From Amycolatopsis sp. FDAARGOS 1241 (lineage in GTDB: Bacteria > Actinomycetota > Actinomycetes > Mycobacteriales > Pseudonocardiaceae), in assembly GCF_016889705.1 (NCBI RefSeq), contig NZ_CP069526.1:1860001-1924000 (forward strand): a stretch of 64,000 nt of DNA. Direction: 5' to 3'. Below the pieces are notes generated by a model, which saw only the letters and a program-made list of their open reading frames with translations, was not told the origin of the DNA and did not search any database. The position numbers and the translations under genes are program-made. Each line of letters opens with the position of its first letter. The first letter of the stretch is position 1. Shown here piece by piece: positions 8,329 through 16,700 of this stretch.

Positions 8329-9519
8329 ATGACCACCACGCAGTCCGAGCCCCTCGCCTACCCGTTCAACGAGGACGCGGGGCTCGCGCTCAACGAGGCG
8401 TATGCCGCTGCCCGCGAGGCGGCGGGCATGATCCGCGTGCAGATGTCGCACGGTGAGCCGGCCTGGCTCGCGACGCGGTTCGCCGACGCCCGGTTCGTGC
8501 TGGGGGACCGGCGGTTCTCCCGGGCCATGTCGGAGCAGAAGGACGAGCCGAGGATGTCCGCACACCGGCGTTCAGGCGGCATCCTGACCATGGACCCGCC
8601 CGACCACACGCGGCTGCGCACGCTGGTCGCGAAGGCGTTCACCGTGCGGCGCGTCGAAACGCTGCGCCCGCGCGTCGCGGAGCTCGCCACCGGCCTGATC
8701 GAGGACATGAAGGCCGCCGGGCAGCCGGCCGACTTAGTCGACCTGTACGCGTTGCCGATCCCCGTCGCGGTGATCTGCGAGCTGCTCGGCGTGCCGACCG
8801 AGGACCGCCCGAAGTTCCGGGTGTGGAGCGACGCGGCACTGACCACGAGCGGGTTGACGGCCGAGGAATTCGAGCGCAACCGCGCCGAACTGCGCGAGTA
8901 CATGGCCGGGCTGATCGCGCAGCACCGCGAGCAGCCGCAGGACGACCTGATGACCGCGCTCATCGAGGCCCGCGACGTGAAGGACCGGCTCACCGAGCTC
9001 GAGCTGGTGGACCTGTGCGTCGGCATCCTGATCGCCGGGCACGAGACCACGGCCAGCCAGATCCCCAACTTCGTCTACGCGCTGCTCGACCAGCCCGGGC
9101 AGTGGCAGCGCCTCGTCGACGACCCGTCGCTGATCCCGGCCGCGGTCGAGGAGCTGCTGCGCTTCGTGCCGCTGGGCGCCGGCGCCGGGTTCGCGCGTTA
9201 CGCCACCGAAGACGTCCAGGTCGGCGACGTGCTCGTGCGCGAGGGCGAGCCGGTGCTCGTCGCGATCGGCGCGGCCAACCGCGACCGCCTGCAGTTCCGC
9301 GACCCCGAGACGATCACCTTCGACCGCGAGGACACCCACCACCTCGGCTTCGGCCACGGCGTGCACCACTGCCTCGGCGCGCCGCTCGCCCGGCTGGAGC
9401 TGCAGGAGGCGCTCAAGGCGCTCACGCGGGAACTGCCGGAGCTGCACCTGACGGGCGATATCGTGTGGAAAACGCAAATGCTGGTCCGCGGACCGCGTTC
9501 GATGCCGATCGGCTGGTGA
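8329..9519 (+). CDS. Cytochrome P450
   Basis: 396-residue soluble bacterial P450 monooxygenase. The I-helix motif AGHETTAS, the K-helix ExxR (EELLRF) and the haem loop FGHGVHHCLGAPLAR, with the axial Cys at about residue 348, are all intact. The true start is ATG 8329 with GGGAG nine bases upstream; an earlier in-frame start is unsupported. A [3Fe-4S]-type ferredoxin gene begins 3 bp after its stop and is the likely electron donor. A perfect palindrome lies between promoter and start. The substrate is unknown. The pair ends at a rho-independent terminator, so it is not co-transcribed with the nitrilase operon downstream. Confidence 0.95.
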   Translation: MTTTQSEPLAYPFNEDAGLALNEAYAAAREAAGMIRVQMSHGEPAWLATRFADARFVLGDRRFSRAMSEQKDEPRMSAHRRSGGILTMDPPDHTRLRTLVAKAFTVRRVETLRPRVAELATGLIEDMKAAGQPADLVDLYALPIPVAVICELLGVPTEDRPKFRVWSDAALTTSGLTAEEFERNRAELREYMAGLIAQHREQPQDDLMTALIEARDVKDRLTELELVDLCVGILIAGHETTASQIPNFVYALLDQPGQWQRLVDDPSLIPAAVEELLRFVPLGAGAGFARYATEDVQVGDVLVREGEPVLVAIGAANRDRLQFRDPETITFDREDTHHLGFGHGVHHCLGAPLARLELQEALKALTRELPELHLTGDIVWKTQMLVRGPRSMPIGW

Positions 9520-9521
9520 GC

Positions 9522-9737
9522 ATGACCTGGAAAGTGGAGATCGACGAGCACACCTGCATCGGCTCGGGCATGTGCGCCTCGCTCATGCCCGAGCTCTTCG
9601 AACTGGACGGCGCCGTCGCCCGCCCCCTCACCGACACCACCGAGCCCGATGAAACCGTCCTCGACGCCGCCGATTCCTGTCCGGCGATGGCGATCACGGT
9701 GACCGACGGCGCGGAGGTCGTGGGACCGCGTCCGTAG
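9522..9737 (+). CDS. P450-associated ferredoxin ([3Fe-4S] type)
   Basis: 71-residue ferredoxin. MTWKVEIDEHTCIGSGMCASLMPELFEL contains the Cx5C arrangement seen in single-cluster ferredoxins that serve P450s, and DAADSCPAMAI contains the last Cys followed by Pro. With three cluster Cys it is most likely a [3Fe-4S] protein. It follows the P450 stop by 2-3 bp and so is translationally coupled. The reductase is not in the window. A strong hairpin terminator follows at 9754-9788. Confidence 0.92.
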   Translation: MTWKVEIDEHTCIGSGMCASLMPELFELDGAVARPLTDTTEPDETVLDAADSCPAMAITVTDGAEVVGPRP

Positions 9738-9753
9738 TTCCCCGTGCCTGGAG

Positions 9754-9788
9754 AAGGGCCTCTTCACCGGCGGTGGAGGGGCCCTTTT
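9754..9788 (+). terminator. Rho-independent terminator of the P450-ferredoxin operon
   Basis: AAGGGCCTC at 9754-9762 pairs with GAGGGGCCCTT at 9776-9786, followed by a T run. It lies 17 bp after the ferredoxin stop. Confidence 0.75.
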
Positions 9789-9915
9789 GGTGCGCCGCCG
9801 GCCGAAGATCGTGTTAACGCGGAGCGTGGTGAACCGTAACCCTGCGCAGTTCTGGTAACACAGCGGTGTTCCGGACGACATCACCCGGACTCGGGAACCC
9901 GGTGCACTGTGCGGC
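9789..9915 (+). promoter_or_regulatory. Promoter region of the Nit1C-type operon
   Basis: GTTAAC (9813-9818), GTGAAC (about 9829-9834) and GTAAC (9836-9840 and 9855-9859) are clustered here. Repeated GTnAC elements suggest GlnR, which would fit a nitrogen-starvation operon, but the spacing does not match the known GlnR box. Regulation by nitrogen is inferred from gene content only. Confidence 0.3.
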
Positions 9916-11235
9916 ATGGATCTCCAGCTCGACGGCCGGCATCGGCCGGTGATCGTGGTCGGGGGCGGGCAGGCCGGGTTGTCGATGTCGCGCTGCCTGG
10001 CGGGTGCCGGGGTCGAGCACGTGGTGCTCGAGCGCGAGCGCGCCGGGCACGAGTGGTCGGCGCGGCGCTGGGACAGCTTCTGCCTCGTGACCCCCAATTG
10101 GCAGTGCCGGCTGCCCGGTTTCCCCTACCCGGGCGATGACCCGGACGGCTTCATGGTGCGCGACGAGATCGTCGAGTACCTGCAGCAGTACAAGAACTCC
10201 TTCGACGTCCCGCTCGTCGAGGGCGTCGCGGCGACGCGGCTGCGGCAGCTGCCCGGCGGCGGGTTCCGGCTGGCCACCACGCACGGTGAGCTCACCGCGG
10301 ACCACGTCGTCGTCGCGACCGGGCCGTACCAGGTTCCCCTCAAGCCGCGGCTGGCGGAGAAGCTGCCCGAGCACGTCGTGCAGCTGCACAGCTCCGAATA
10401 CCGCAACCCGCGGCAGCTGCCGGACGGGGAGGTACTCGTGGTCGGCACCGGCCAGTCGGGCTGCCAGATCGCCGAGGACCTGCACCTGGCCGGGCGGCGC
10501 GTGCACCTGGCGGTCGGGTCGGCGCCGAGGGTCGCGCGGCGCTACCGCGGGCGCGATGTCGTGGCGTGGCTCGAGGACATGGGTTACTACGCAAGGGGAA
10601 TCGACGAATTCGCCGACGCCGACGCCGTCCGGTTCCGCGCCAACCACTACGTCACCGGTCGCGACGGTGGCCACGACATCGACCTGCGCGCCTTCGCCCG
10701 CGAAGGCATGCGCCTGCACGGCCGGCTCACCGGTGTCCACAACGGACAGCTGGTCTTCGCCGACGACCTGCGCCGCAACCTCGACGCGGCCGACGCCGTG
10801 TCCGAGGGCATCAAGGACTCGATCGACGCCCACATCACCGCGCGCGGCATCGCAGCGCCGAAGGAAGCGCGCTACGTGCCCGTGTGGCACCCGGCCGACG
10901 AAGCCGGGACGCTCGATCACACGACGATCTCCGCCGTCGTGTGGAGCACCGGCTTCGGCCGCGACCACCGCTGGATCGACGTCCCGGTGTTCGACGGCAA
11001 GGGCTACCCGACGCACCGCCGCGGCGTCACGAGCTGCCCCGGCCTGTTCTTCCTCGGCCTGCCGTGGCAGCACACGTGGGGCTCCGGCCGGTTCTGCGGC
11101 GTCGGCGCCGACGCCGAGTACCTCACGCAGTGCGTCCTCGCCGGGGAACGCGCGGCGGACGTCCGCTGGATCTCCGGTACGCCCGTGAACACCGCGCCGG
11201 ACGACGACTGGATCGCGCCGAGGACGGTGGCCTGA
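9916..11235 (+). CDS. Flavin-dependent oxidoreductase, MSMEG_0569 family (NitH-like)
   Basis: 439-residue flavoprotein monooxygenase-like enzyme. [17 protein letters not shown] at about residue 12 is the FAD dinucleotide fold; [21 protein letters not shown] at about 175 is the second (NADPH-type) nucleotide site; VVWSTGF at about 340 is the typical closing motif. SDSFCL-type and [15 protein letters not shown] stretches match the MSMEG_0569 family, found only in the Nit1C / MSMEG_0565-0572 clusters. It opens the operon; its stop overlaps the next start (TGATG). The reaction is unknown; oxidation of a nitrile-derived intermediate is a guess. Confidence 0.85.
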   Translation: MDLQLDGRHRPVIVVGGGQAGLSMSRCLAGAGVEHVVLERERAGHEWSARRWDSFCLVTPNWQCRLPGFPYPGDDPDGFMVRDEIVEYLQQYKNSFDVPLVEGVAATRLRQLPGGGFRLATTHGELTADHVVVATGPYQVPLKPRLAEKLPEHVVQLHSSEYRNPRQLPDGEVLVVGTGQSGCQIAEDLHLAGRRVHLAVGSAPRVARRYRGRDVVAWLEDMGYYARGIDEFADADAVRFRANHYVTGRDGGHDIDLRAFAREGMRLHGRLTGVHNGQLVFADDLRRNLDAADAVSEGIKDSIDAHITARGIAAPKEARYVPVWHPADEAGTLDHTTISAVVWSTGFGRDHRWIDVPVFDGKGYPTHRRGVTSCPGLFFLGLPWQHTWGSGRFCGVGADAEYLTQCVLAGERAADVRWISGTPVNTAPDDDWIAPRTVA

Positions 11236-12071
11236 TGCGCTGGCTCGCCGACGCCCACCGCCACCTCGGGGTGCTGCCCGCGCACCCGTTCTACGGCGGC
11301 CCGCCCATCGCGCCCGCGATCGGCTCGCGCGCCACGATCGCCGAGCTGCTGTCCGATCTGGACCGTGAAGGCACCGAACGCGCCCTCGTGCTCCCGAACT
11401 ACGGCGTGCCCGATCCGGCGATCGCTTTCTCCTTCAACGAACTCTGCGTCGAAGCCGCCGGCAAGGACGACCGGATCGCGGCCGCGCTGTGGGTGTCGCC
11501 GCGAGCCGAGGACGCCACCCGCACCGAAGCCGCGCTCAAGCTCGCCGGCGAACCGGGCGTGCGGGCGCTCAAGCTCAGCTTCCTCCTCGGCGGCCGCGCG
11601 AGCGATCCGGCATGTACTCCGCAGCTCGACCGGATCTTCGCCACCGCGCGGGAGCTCGACCTCGTCGTCCACGTGCACACCTCGCCCGGCGCCGCGTCCG
11701 ATGTGGACGAAGTCGGCAAGCTCGTGGGCACCTACGCCGACGACGTGAAGGTGCACCTCGTGCACTTCGGCGGTGGCATGAGCGGGCACCTCAAGCTCGC
11801 CGGCGGCCGCTTCTTCGACTGGATCGCCGCGGGCAAGCAGGTCTACACCGACCTGTCGTGGGCGATCGGCTTCACCCCCCGCTGGCTCGCCGAGGAGATC
11901 TCCCGGCGCGGGATCGGGCACGACCGCGTGCTCTTCGCCTCGGACGAACCGTGGGGCGACCACGAAGGTGAGCTCGCGAAGCTGAGCGCCGCGGTCGGCG
12001 ACGGCGAGCTGGCGGACCACGTTTTCCGGAGCACGTTCGAGGTGCTGTACGGACCGAAGAAAGGGAAATGA
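11235..12071 (+). CDS. Amidohydrolase-2 family metal-dependent hydrolase
   Basis: 278-residue TIM-barrel hydrolase of the amidohydrolase-2 group. DAHRHLG at residues 6-12 supplies the first metal HxH, LVVHVHTSPG the strand-5 His, LVHFGGG the strand-6 His and LFASDEPWGD the late Asp. The set is consistent with a mononuclear metal enzyme such as a decarboxylase or hydratase. It is embedded in the nitrilase operon (one-base overlap upstream, 3-bp gap downstream), so it likely acts on a nitrile- or amide-related metabolite. The substrate cannot be determined. Confidence 0.85.
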   Translation: MRWLADAHRHLGVLPAHPFYGGPPIAPAIGSRATIAELLSDLDREGTERALVLPNYGVPDPAIAFSFNELCVEAAGKDDRIAAALWVSPRAEDATRTEAALKLAGEPGVRALKLSFLLGGRASDPACTPQLDRIFATARELDLVVHVHTSPGAASDVDEVGKLVGTYADDVKVHLVHFGGGMSGHLKLAGGRFFDWIAAGKQVYTDLSWAIGFTPRWLAEEISRRGIGHDRVLFASDEPWGDHEGELAKLSAAVGDGELADHVFRSTFEVLYGPKKGK

Positions 12072-12074
12072 CCG

Positions 12075-12587
12075 ATGGCCGAGCTGACCGAACTCGAGAA
12101 GACCAGCCTCGACGAGATTCCGCACCCGTCGTTGCCGCAGGGTTCGACCCTCTACGGCTCCACCAAGATCTTCCCCGACTACCAGGCGGAGCTCGGTGAG
12201 TCCTACTTCACCCTGGTGCACGGCATCGCGCACGAGTCGTCGGTGAGCTTCGTGGCGATCCTGCAGGCGACGCGCGCGTTGCGGAAGGGGTTCGAGACGG
12301 CGCTCTACTTCTACGGCCCGGGCTCGCTCAACTGCCTGGCCACGCGCGGGTTCCCCACCACCGGCAACGCCGCGTTCCCGGGTGAGCTGAACATCAACGA
12401 CCAGCTCAAGACGTTCATCGCCGAGGGCGGCAAGGTCTACTGCTGCCGCTTCGGCCTGTCGCTGCACGGCGCCCGCGAAGAGGACCTCATCGAAGGCGTG
12501 ATCCCCGCGCACCCGCTCGACGTGCAGGACGCCTTGATCCACTACGCGCGCAAGGGCGCGATCATCAACTCCACCTACATGTTCTAG
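12075..12587 (+). CDS. MSMEG_0572/Sll0783 family nitrogen-starvation response protein (NitB-like)
   Basis: 170-residue protein matching the Sll0783/MSMEG_0572 family by TLYGSTKIFPDYQAELGESYFTLVHGIAHESSVSFVA, then FYGPGSLNCLATRGFP and VYCCRFGLSLHGAREEDLI. The fold resembles DsrE-like small proteins with a conserved Cys pair (YCCR), but the biochemical role is unknown. In cyanobacteria the homologous gene responds strongly to nitrogen starvation. It sits 3 bp after the amidohydrolase and 9 bp before the radical SAM gene. Full length and intact. Confidence 0.88.
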   Translation: MAELTELEKTSLDEIPHPSLPQGSTLYGSTKIFPDYQAELGESYFTLVHGIAHESSVSFVAILQATRALRKGFETALYFYGPGSLNCLATRGFPTTGNAAFPGELNINDQLKTFIAEGGKVYCCRFGLSLHGAREEDLIEGVIPAHPLDVQDALIHYARKGAIINSTYMF

Positions 12588-12596
12588 GAGGCTCGC

Positions 12597-13670
12597 GTGC
12601 GCGTTGGCACCACTGAGGACAGTCTGGACACCCGTGCGGACCTCGCTGTCCGCGGCGTGCGGATGACCGCACCCGTCCAGCGCAGCAAGGGCGCCGGACC
12701 GAGCGACGACGGCCACCTCGTCGTCGACGGTGCCAACGTCACGCTGCCCCTGAACGACGAAAGCCCGTACTCCGTGCGGAACGGGAAGATCTTCCGCGGC
12801 CCGCTCGACCTCGGCCTCTCCGTGGAACCGGTCGCCCGCCCGAAGTTCTACGACTTGTCCACAACGGACGGTGTACCGTACCGCAAGATCGCGCTGCTGC
12901 ACGGGAAGGACGTGCTCGCCAGCACGGTCGTGCAGACCTGCATCCGCTACGCCGAAGACCAACGCTGCCGGTTCTGCACGATCGAGGAATCGCTGCACGC
13001 CGGCGCCACCATCGCCGCCAAGACCACGGCGCAGCTCGCCGAGGTCGCGGAAGCGGCGGTGCGGCTCGACGGCGTGCGGCAGCTGGTGCTCACCACCGGC
13101 ACCACGGCGGGCCCGGACCGCGGTGCCCGCCACCTCGTGCGCTGCGTGCGCGCGGTGCTCGACGCCGTACCCGGCCTGCCGATCCAGGTGCAGATCGAGC
13201 CGCCCGGTGACCTCGGTGTGCTCACTGACCTGCACGAAGCCGGTACGACCTCGATCGGCATCCACGTGGAGTCGCTCGACGACGAGATCCGGCGGCGCTG
13301 GCTGCCGGGCAAGTCGAGCGTGCCGATGGCCGAGTACGAGGCTGCGTGGGACGAAGCGGTGCGCGTGTTCGGCCGCAACCGCGTCTCCACGTATCTGCTC
13401 ATCGGCCTGGGTGAAGACCCGGACGAGCTCGTCGCGGGCGCGCGCCGGTTGATCGAACGGGGGGTGTATCCGTTCGTCGTGCCGATGCGGCCGATGCTCG
13501 GCACGCTGGCCCGCCGTGACGGCGCCGTGGCTCCGTCGGCGGCTCTGGTCCGCGACGTGACAGGGCGGGTCGCCGAGCTGCTGCGGGCCGCGGGTATGAC
13601 CGGCGCCGACCAGGGCGCGGGCTGCGCGGCGTGCGGGGCGTGCAGTGTGCTGAGCGCGGCGGGAGGCTGA
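12597..13670 (+). CDS. Radical SAM protein, MSMEG_0568 family (NitD-like)
   Basis: 357-residue radical SAM enzyme. The cluster-binding motif is CIRYAEDQRCRFC at about residues 104-116, a Cx8Cx2C spacing instead of the usual Cx3Cx2C, which is a feature of this family. LVLTTGTTAGPDRG and QIEPPGDL follow as SAM and barrel elements. The C-terminus has GCAACGACSVL, a CxxCGxC group that could hold an auxiliary cluster. The GTG start has GGAGG five bases upstream. It probably performs a radical step on the pathway substrate, which is unknown. The next gene starts 2 bp downstream. Confidence 0.88.
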   Translation: MRVGTTEDSLDTRADLAVRGVRMTAPVQRSKGAGPSDDGHLVVDGANVTLPLNDESPYSVRNGKIFRGPLDLGLSVEPVARPKFYDLSTTDGVPYRKIALLHGKDVLASTVVQTCIRYAEDQRCRFCTIEESLHAGATIAAKTTAQLAEVAEAAVRLDGVRQLVLTTGTTAGPDRGARHLVRCVRAVLDAVPGLPIQVQIEPPGDLGVLTDLHEAGTTSIGIHVESLDDEIRRRWLPGKSSVPMAEYEAAWDEAVRVFGRNRVSTYLLIGLGEDPDELVAGARRLIERGVYPFVVPMRPMLGTLARRDGAVAPSAALVRDVTGRVAELLRAAGMTGADQGAGCAACGACSVLSAAGG

Positions 13671-13671
13671 G

Positions 13672-15054
13672 GTGGACCAGGACATCCTGGCGTTGCTCGG
13701 CGACGAGCGCAGCGCCGCGGCACCTGCGCCGTTCCGGATCGAACCGGCCGGCCACAGTGGACTGACGGCCTACCGCGCCCTGCGGCACGAGACGTTCGTG
13801 GTGCGCCAAGGCCTGTTCGACCGCCACGACCTCGACGACCGCGACACCGACCCGCGCACGGTGGTGCTCGTCGCCCGTGCCGGCGACGGCGGGGTGCTCG
13901 GCGGTGTCCGCCTCGGGCCCACGCACGACGGCCCGGACCTCGGTTGGTGGACCGGCGGCCGGCTGGTGGTCGCACCGGGCAGCCCGCCCGGCGTCGGCCG
14001 CGCGCTGGTCCGCGCCGCGTGTGCGCGCGCCGAGCTCGAGGGCGCGCTGCGCTTCGACGCGACGGTGCAGGTCCGCAACGAGAAGATGTTCACCCGCCTC
14101 GGCTGGCACAGCGTCCGGCCGGTGGCGGTCGCGGGCACCGACCACGTGCTGATGCGCTGGCCGATCGGGCGCATCGCCGAACTGGCCGAAGCGACCAAGC
14201 GTCCACTCGGGACACTGCTGCGCGGGATCACGGGTGTGCCGGGGTTCCTGGGCGACGACGGGGTGCCCGTGCCGGGCAGCGACCTGGTGGCGGCGTGTGA
14301 CGCGATCGTGCCGTCGATGGTCGAGCGCGACCCCGAGTGGGCCGGCTGGTGCTCAGTGCTGGTGAACCTCAACGACCTGGCCGCGATGGGTGCCGAACCC
14401 GTGGCGCTGCTCGACGCGCTCGGTGCGCGGGACGCGTCGTTCGCGGCCCGGGTGCTGGCCGGACTGCGCAGGGCCAGCACCGCCTACGGTGTGCCGGTGC
14501 TCGGCGGGCACACGCAGTTCGGCGTGGCCGCTTCGCTGTCGGTGACCGCGCTCGGCCGTACCGTCGAGCCGGTGCCCGGCGGCGGAGGCGTTGCGGGACA
14601 ACGGGTCTGGCTCACCGCCGACCTGAGTGGACGCTGGCGGCCCGGCTACACGGGCCGGCAGTGGGATTCGACGAGCGGCCGCCGTACCCCGGAGCTGCGG
14701 GATATGCTCGGCGCCGTCGCCCGCGCCCGCCCGGCCGCCGCGAAGGACGTGTCGATGGCCGGGCTCGCCGGCACGCTCGGGATGCTCGCCGAGGCCTCGG
14801 GCTGCGGCGCGGTGCTCGATGTGGCCCGGGTGCCACGGCCGGCCGGAACGTCGGTGGGCGACTGGCTCACGTGCTTCCCGGGCTTCGCCGTGCTGACGGC
14901 GGGCGCGCCCGCTCCGGCGAGGGCGGCGGTCACGGCGGAGTGCGGCGAGCTCGTGGCGGGAGCCGGCGTCGCGCTGAGGTGGCCGGACGGAGCGCTGACG
15001 CCGGCGGTCGCCGGTGGTGTCACAGGACTGGGCAGAGCCGAGGAGAGGACATGA
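13672..15054 (+). CDS. GNAT acetyltransferase fused to an AIR synthase-like domain, MSMEG_0567 family (NitE-NitF fusion)
   Basis: 460-residue two-domain protein. Residues about 20-165 are a GNAT fold (VVLVARAGDGGVLGGVRLGP, GVGRALVRAACARAELEGALRFDATVQ). Residues about 175-455 are PurM/ThiL-like, with DLVAACDAIVPSM, LVNLNDLAAMGAEPVALLDAL and DVSMAGLAGTLGML, the last typical of ATP-binding AIR synthase folds. In cyanobacteria and Pseudomonas the two halves are separate genes; here they are fused as in mycobacteria. GTG start at 13672. The stop overlaps the nitrilase start by ATGA. The combination suggests acylation and ATP-dependent activation in one pathway, but this is inference. Confidence 0.88.
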   Translation: MDQDILALLGDERSAAAPAPFRIEPAGHSGLTAYRALRHETFVVRQGLFDRHDLDDRDTDPRTVVLVARAGDGGVLGGVRLGPTHDGPDLGWWTGGRLVVAPGSPPGVGRALVRAACARAELEGALRFDATVQVRNEKMFTRLGWHSVRPVAVAGTDHVLMRWPIGRIAELAEATKRPLGTLLRGITGVPGFLGDDGVPVPGSDLVAACDAIVPSMVERDPEWAGWCSVLVNLNDLAAMGAEPVALLDALGARDASFAARVLAGLRRASTAYGVPVLGGHTQFGVAASLSVTALGRTVEPVPGGGGVAGQRVWLTADLSGRWRPGYTGRQWDSTSGRRTPELRDMLGAVARARPAAAKDVSMAGLAGTLGMLAEASGCGAVLDVARVPRPAGTSVGDWLTCFPGFAVLTAGAPAPARAAVTAECGELVAGAGVALRWPDGALTPAVAGGVTGLGRAEERT

Positions 15055-15869
15055 GCACGGTGCGGATGGCCGCGGTGGCGGCGCCGTTCGATCGCGACGT
15101 CGAGGGTGACTTCGCGCGGATCGAGAAGCTGGTCGCCGAAGCGCGAACCGAAGGTGTCGCCCTGCTCGCGCTGCCGGAAGCGGCGCTCGGCGGGTACCTC
15201 GCGAACCTCGACGGCGATGCGGAAGGCCCACCCGCGCTGGACCCGGCGGGCCCGGAGATCCGGCGGCTGGCCGCGATCGCGGGCGACCTCGTGCTGACCG
15301 CGGGCTACTGCGAACTCGACGGCGACCGGCGCTACAACTCGGCCGTGTGCGTGACCGGCGACGGCGTGCTGGGCCACCACCGCAAGGTCCACCAGCCGCT
15401 GTCGGAGGACGCGAGCTACGGCGCCGGCGAGTCGTTCACCGCGTTCGACACGCCGGTGGGCCGGCTGGGCATGCTGATCTGCTACGACAAGGCTTTCCCG
15501 GAGTCCGCGCGGACGCTCGCGCTCGACGGCGCCCAGGTCATCGTGTGCATGTCGGCCTGGCCGGGCAGCCGGACCAACCCGAGCGCGGACCTCGCCGAGG
15601 ACCGCTGGAAACGCCGCTTCGACCTGTTCGACCGCGCCCGCGCGCTGGAGAACCAGGTGGTGTGGCTGTCGGCGAACCAGTCGGGCGGGTTCGGGGACCT
15701 GCGGTTCGTCGCGAGCGCCAAGATCGTGGACCCGGGCGGCGAGGTGCTGGCCGACACTGGCGTGGGCGAGGGGCTGGCGATCGCTTCGGTCGACGTCGAG
15801 CACGCGCTGGCGACCGCGCGCCGGTCGATGGCGCACCTGGCCGACCGGCGTCCGGCCGCGTACGCGTGA
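15051..15869 (+). CDS. Nitrilase-family carbon-nitrogen hydrolase (NitC-like), active-site complete
   Basis: 272-residue nitrilase superfamily enzyme. The catalytic triad is complete: Glu43 in LALPEAALGG, Lys112 in GHHRKVHQP, Cys144 in GMLICYDKAFPE. It is the enzyme that gives the Nit1C cluster its name; homologues hydrolyse nitriles, and the cluster in Pseudomonas has been tied to growth on cyanide as nitrogen source. It starts with ATGA overlapping the upstream stop and ends with GTGA overlapping the start of a second nitrilase-like gene, so the two paralogues are translationally coupled. Confidence 0.92.
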   Translation: MSTVRMAAVAAPFDRDVEGDFARIEKLVAEARTEGVALLALPEAALGGYLANLDGDAEGPPALDPAGPEIRRLAAIAGDLVLTAGYCELDGDRRYNSAVCVTGDGVLGHHRKVHQPLSEDASYGAGESFTAFDTPVGRLGMLICYDKAFPESARTLALDGAQVIVCMSAWPGSRTNPSADLAEDRWKRRFDLFDRARALENQVVWLSANQSGGFGDLRFVASAKIVDPGGEVLADTGVGEGLAIASVDVEHALATARRSMAHLADRRPAAYA

Positions 15870-16699
15870 CGGGGCCGGTGCGCATCGCCGCGGTGGCCGC
15901 GCACTTCGGGCGGGATCTCGACTTCGACCTCCGCCGCATCGCGACGCTGGTCGACCACGCCCGCCAGAGCGGCGCGGCCCTGCTGGTGCTGCCCGACGCG
16001 GCGCTCGGCGGCTACCTCGCCGATCTGCGCCACCCCGACCCGGACGCGCTGCCGCCCGCGCTCGAGCCGGGCTGCCCGGAGCTGAAGACGATCCAGGCGC
16101 TCGCGGCCGAGATGACCGTGTGCGTGGGCTACTGCGAGGCCGACGGTGCCCGCCGGTACAACGCGGCGGTGTGCGTGACGGGTGACGGCGTGCTGGGCCA
16201 CCACCGCAAGGTGCACCAGCCGCCGGGCGAGCGCGCGGCCTACGACGCCGGTGCGTCCTTCGCCGCCTTCGACACGCCCGTCGGCCGGCTGGGCATGCTG
16301 ATCGACTACGACAAGACGTTCCCCGAATCCGCGCGCTCGCTCGCGGTCGACGGTGCCGAGATCATCGCGTGCCTCTCGGCGTGGCCGACGAGCATCACGA
16401 ACCGCGCGCCGCGGATGGCGCAGGACCGGCAGTCGCGGCTGTTCGACCTGTACGACCAGGCCCGCGCGGCGGAGAACCAGGTCGTGCTGGCGTCGGCCAA
16501 CCAGACCGGCGCGATGGGTGGCATGCGCTTCCTGGGCCAGGCGAAGGTCGTCGGGCCGGGCGGCGAGATCCTCGCGCGCACCTGGTCGAAGGCGGGGCTG
16601 GCCGTGGCGGAGGTGGACGTGGCGCGCGAAGTCGCCAACGCGCGCCGGGTGCTGCACCACCTGGGGGAACGCAAACCCGCCGCGTACCGGGAGGCCTGA
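15866..16699 (+). CDS. Nitrilase-like paralogue lacking the catalytic cysteine (probable pseudoenzyme)
   Basis: 277-residue paralogue of the nitrilase just upstream, colinear over its whole length. Only Lys115 of the triad is kept (GHHRKVHQP). The catalytic Cys position is Asp147 (GMLIDYDKTFPE; codon GAC where the upstream gene has TGC), and the catalytic Glu is Asp44 (LVLPDAALGG). The frame is otherwise intact with strong conservation, so it is not a decaying gene. It likely forms hetero-oligomers with the active nitrilase or has a regulatory or binding role. It starts at GTG 15866, overlapping the previous stop by 4 bp, and the glycosyltransferase starts right after. Confidence 0.9.
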   Translation: MTGPVRIAAVAAHFGRDLDFDLRRIATLVDHARQSGAALLVLPDAALGGYLADLRHPDPDALPPALEPGCPELKTIQALAAEMTVCVGYCEADGARRYNAAVCVTGDGVLGHHRKVHQPPGERAAYDAGASFAAFDTPVGRLGMLIDYDKTFPESARSLAVDGAEIIACLSAWPTSITNRAPRMAQDRQSRLFDLYDQARAAENQVVLASANQTGAMGGMRFLGQAKVVGPGGEILARTWSKAGLAVAEVDVAREVANARRVLHHLGERKPAAYREA

Positions 16700-16700
16700 C

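Noticed and set aside
9789..9915. GlnR box before the Nit1C-type operon
   Set aside because: GTnAC elements are present but their spacing (about 16-20 bp) does not match the 22-bp GlnR a/b box arrangement. Kept only as a weak regulatory note.
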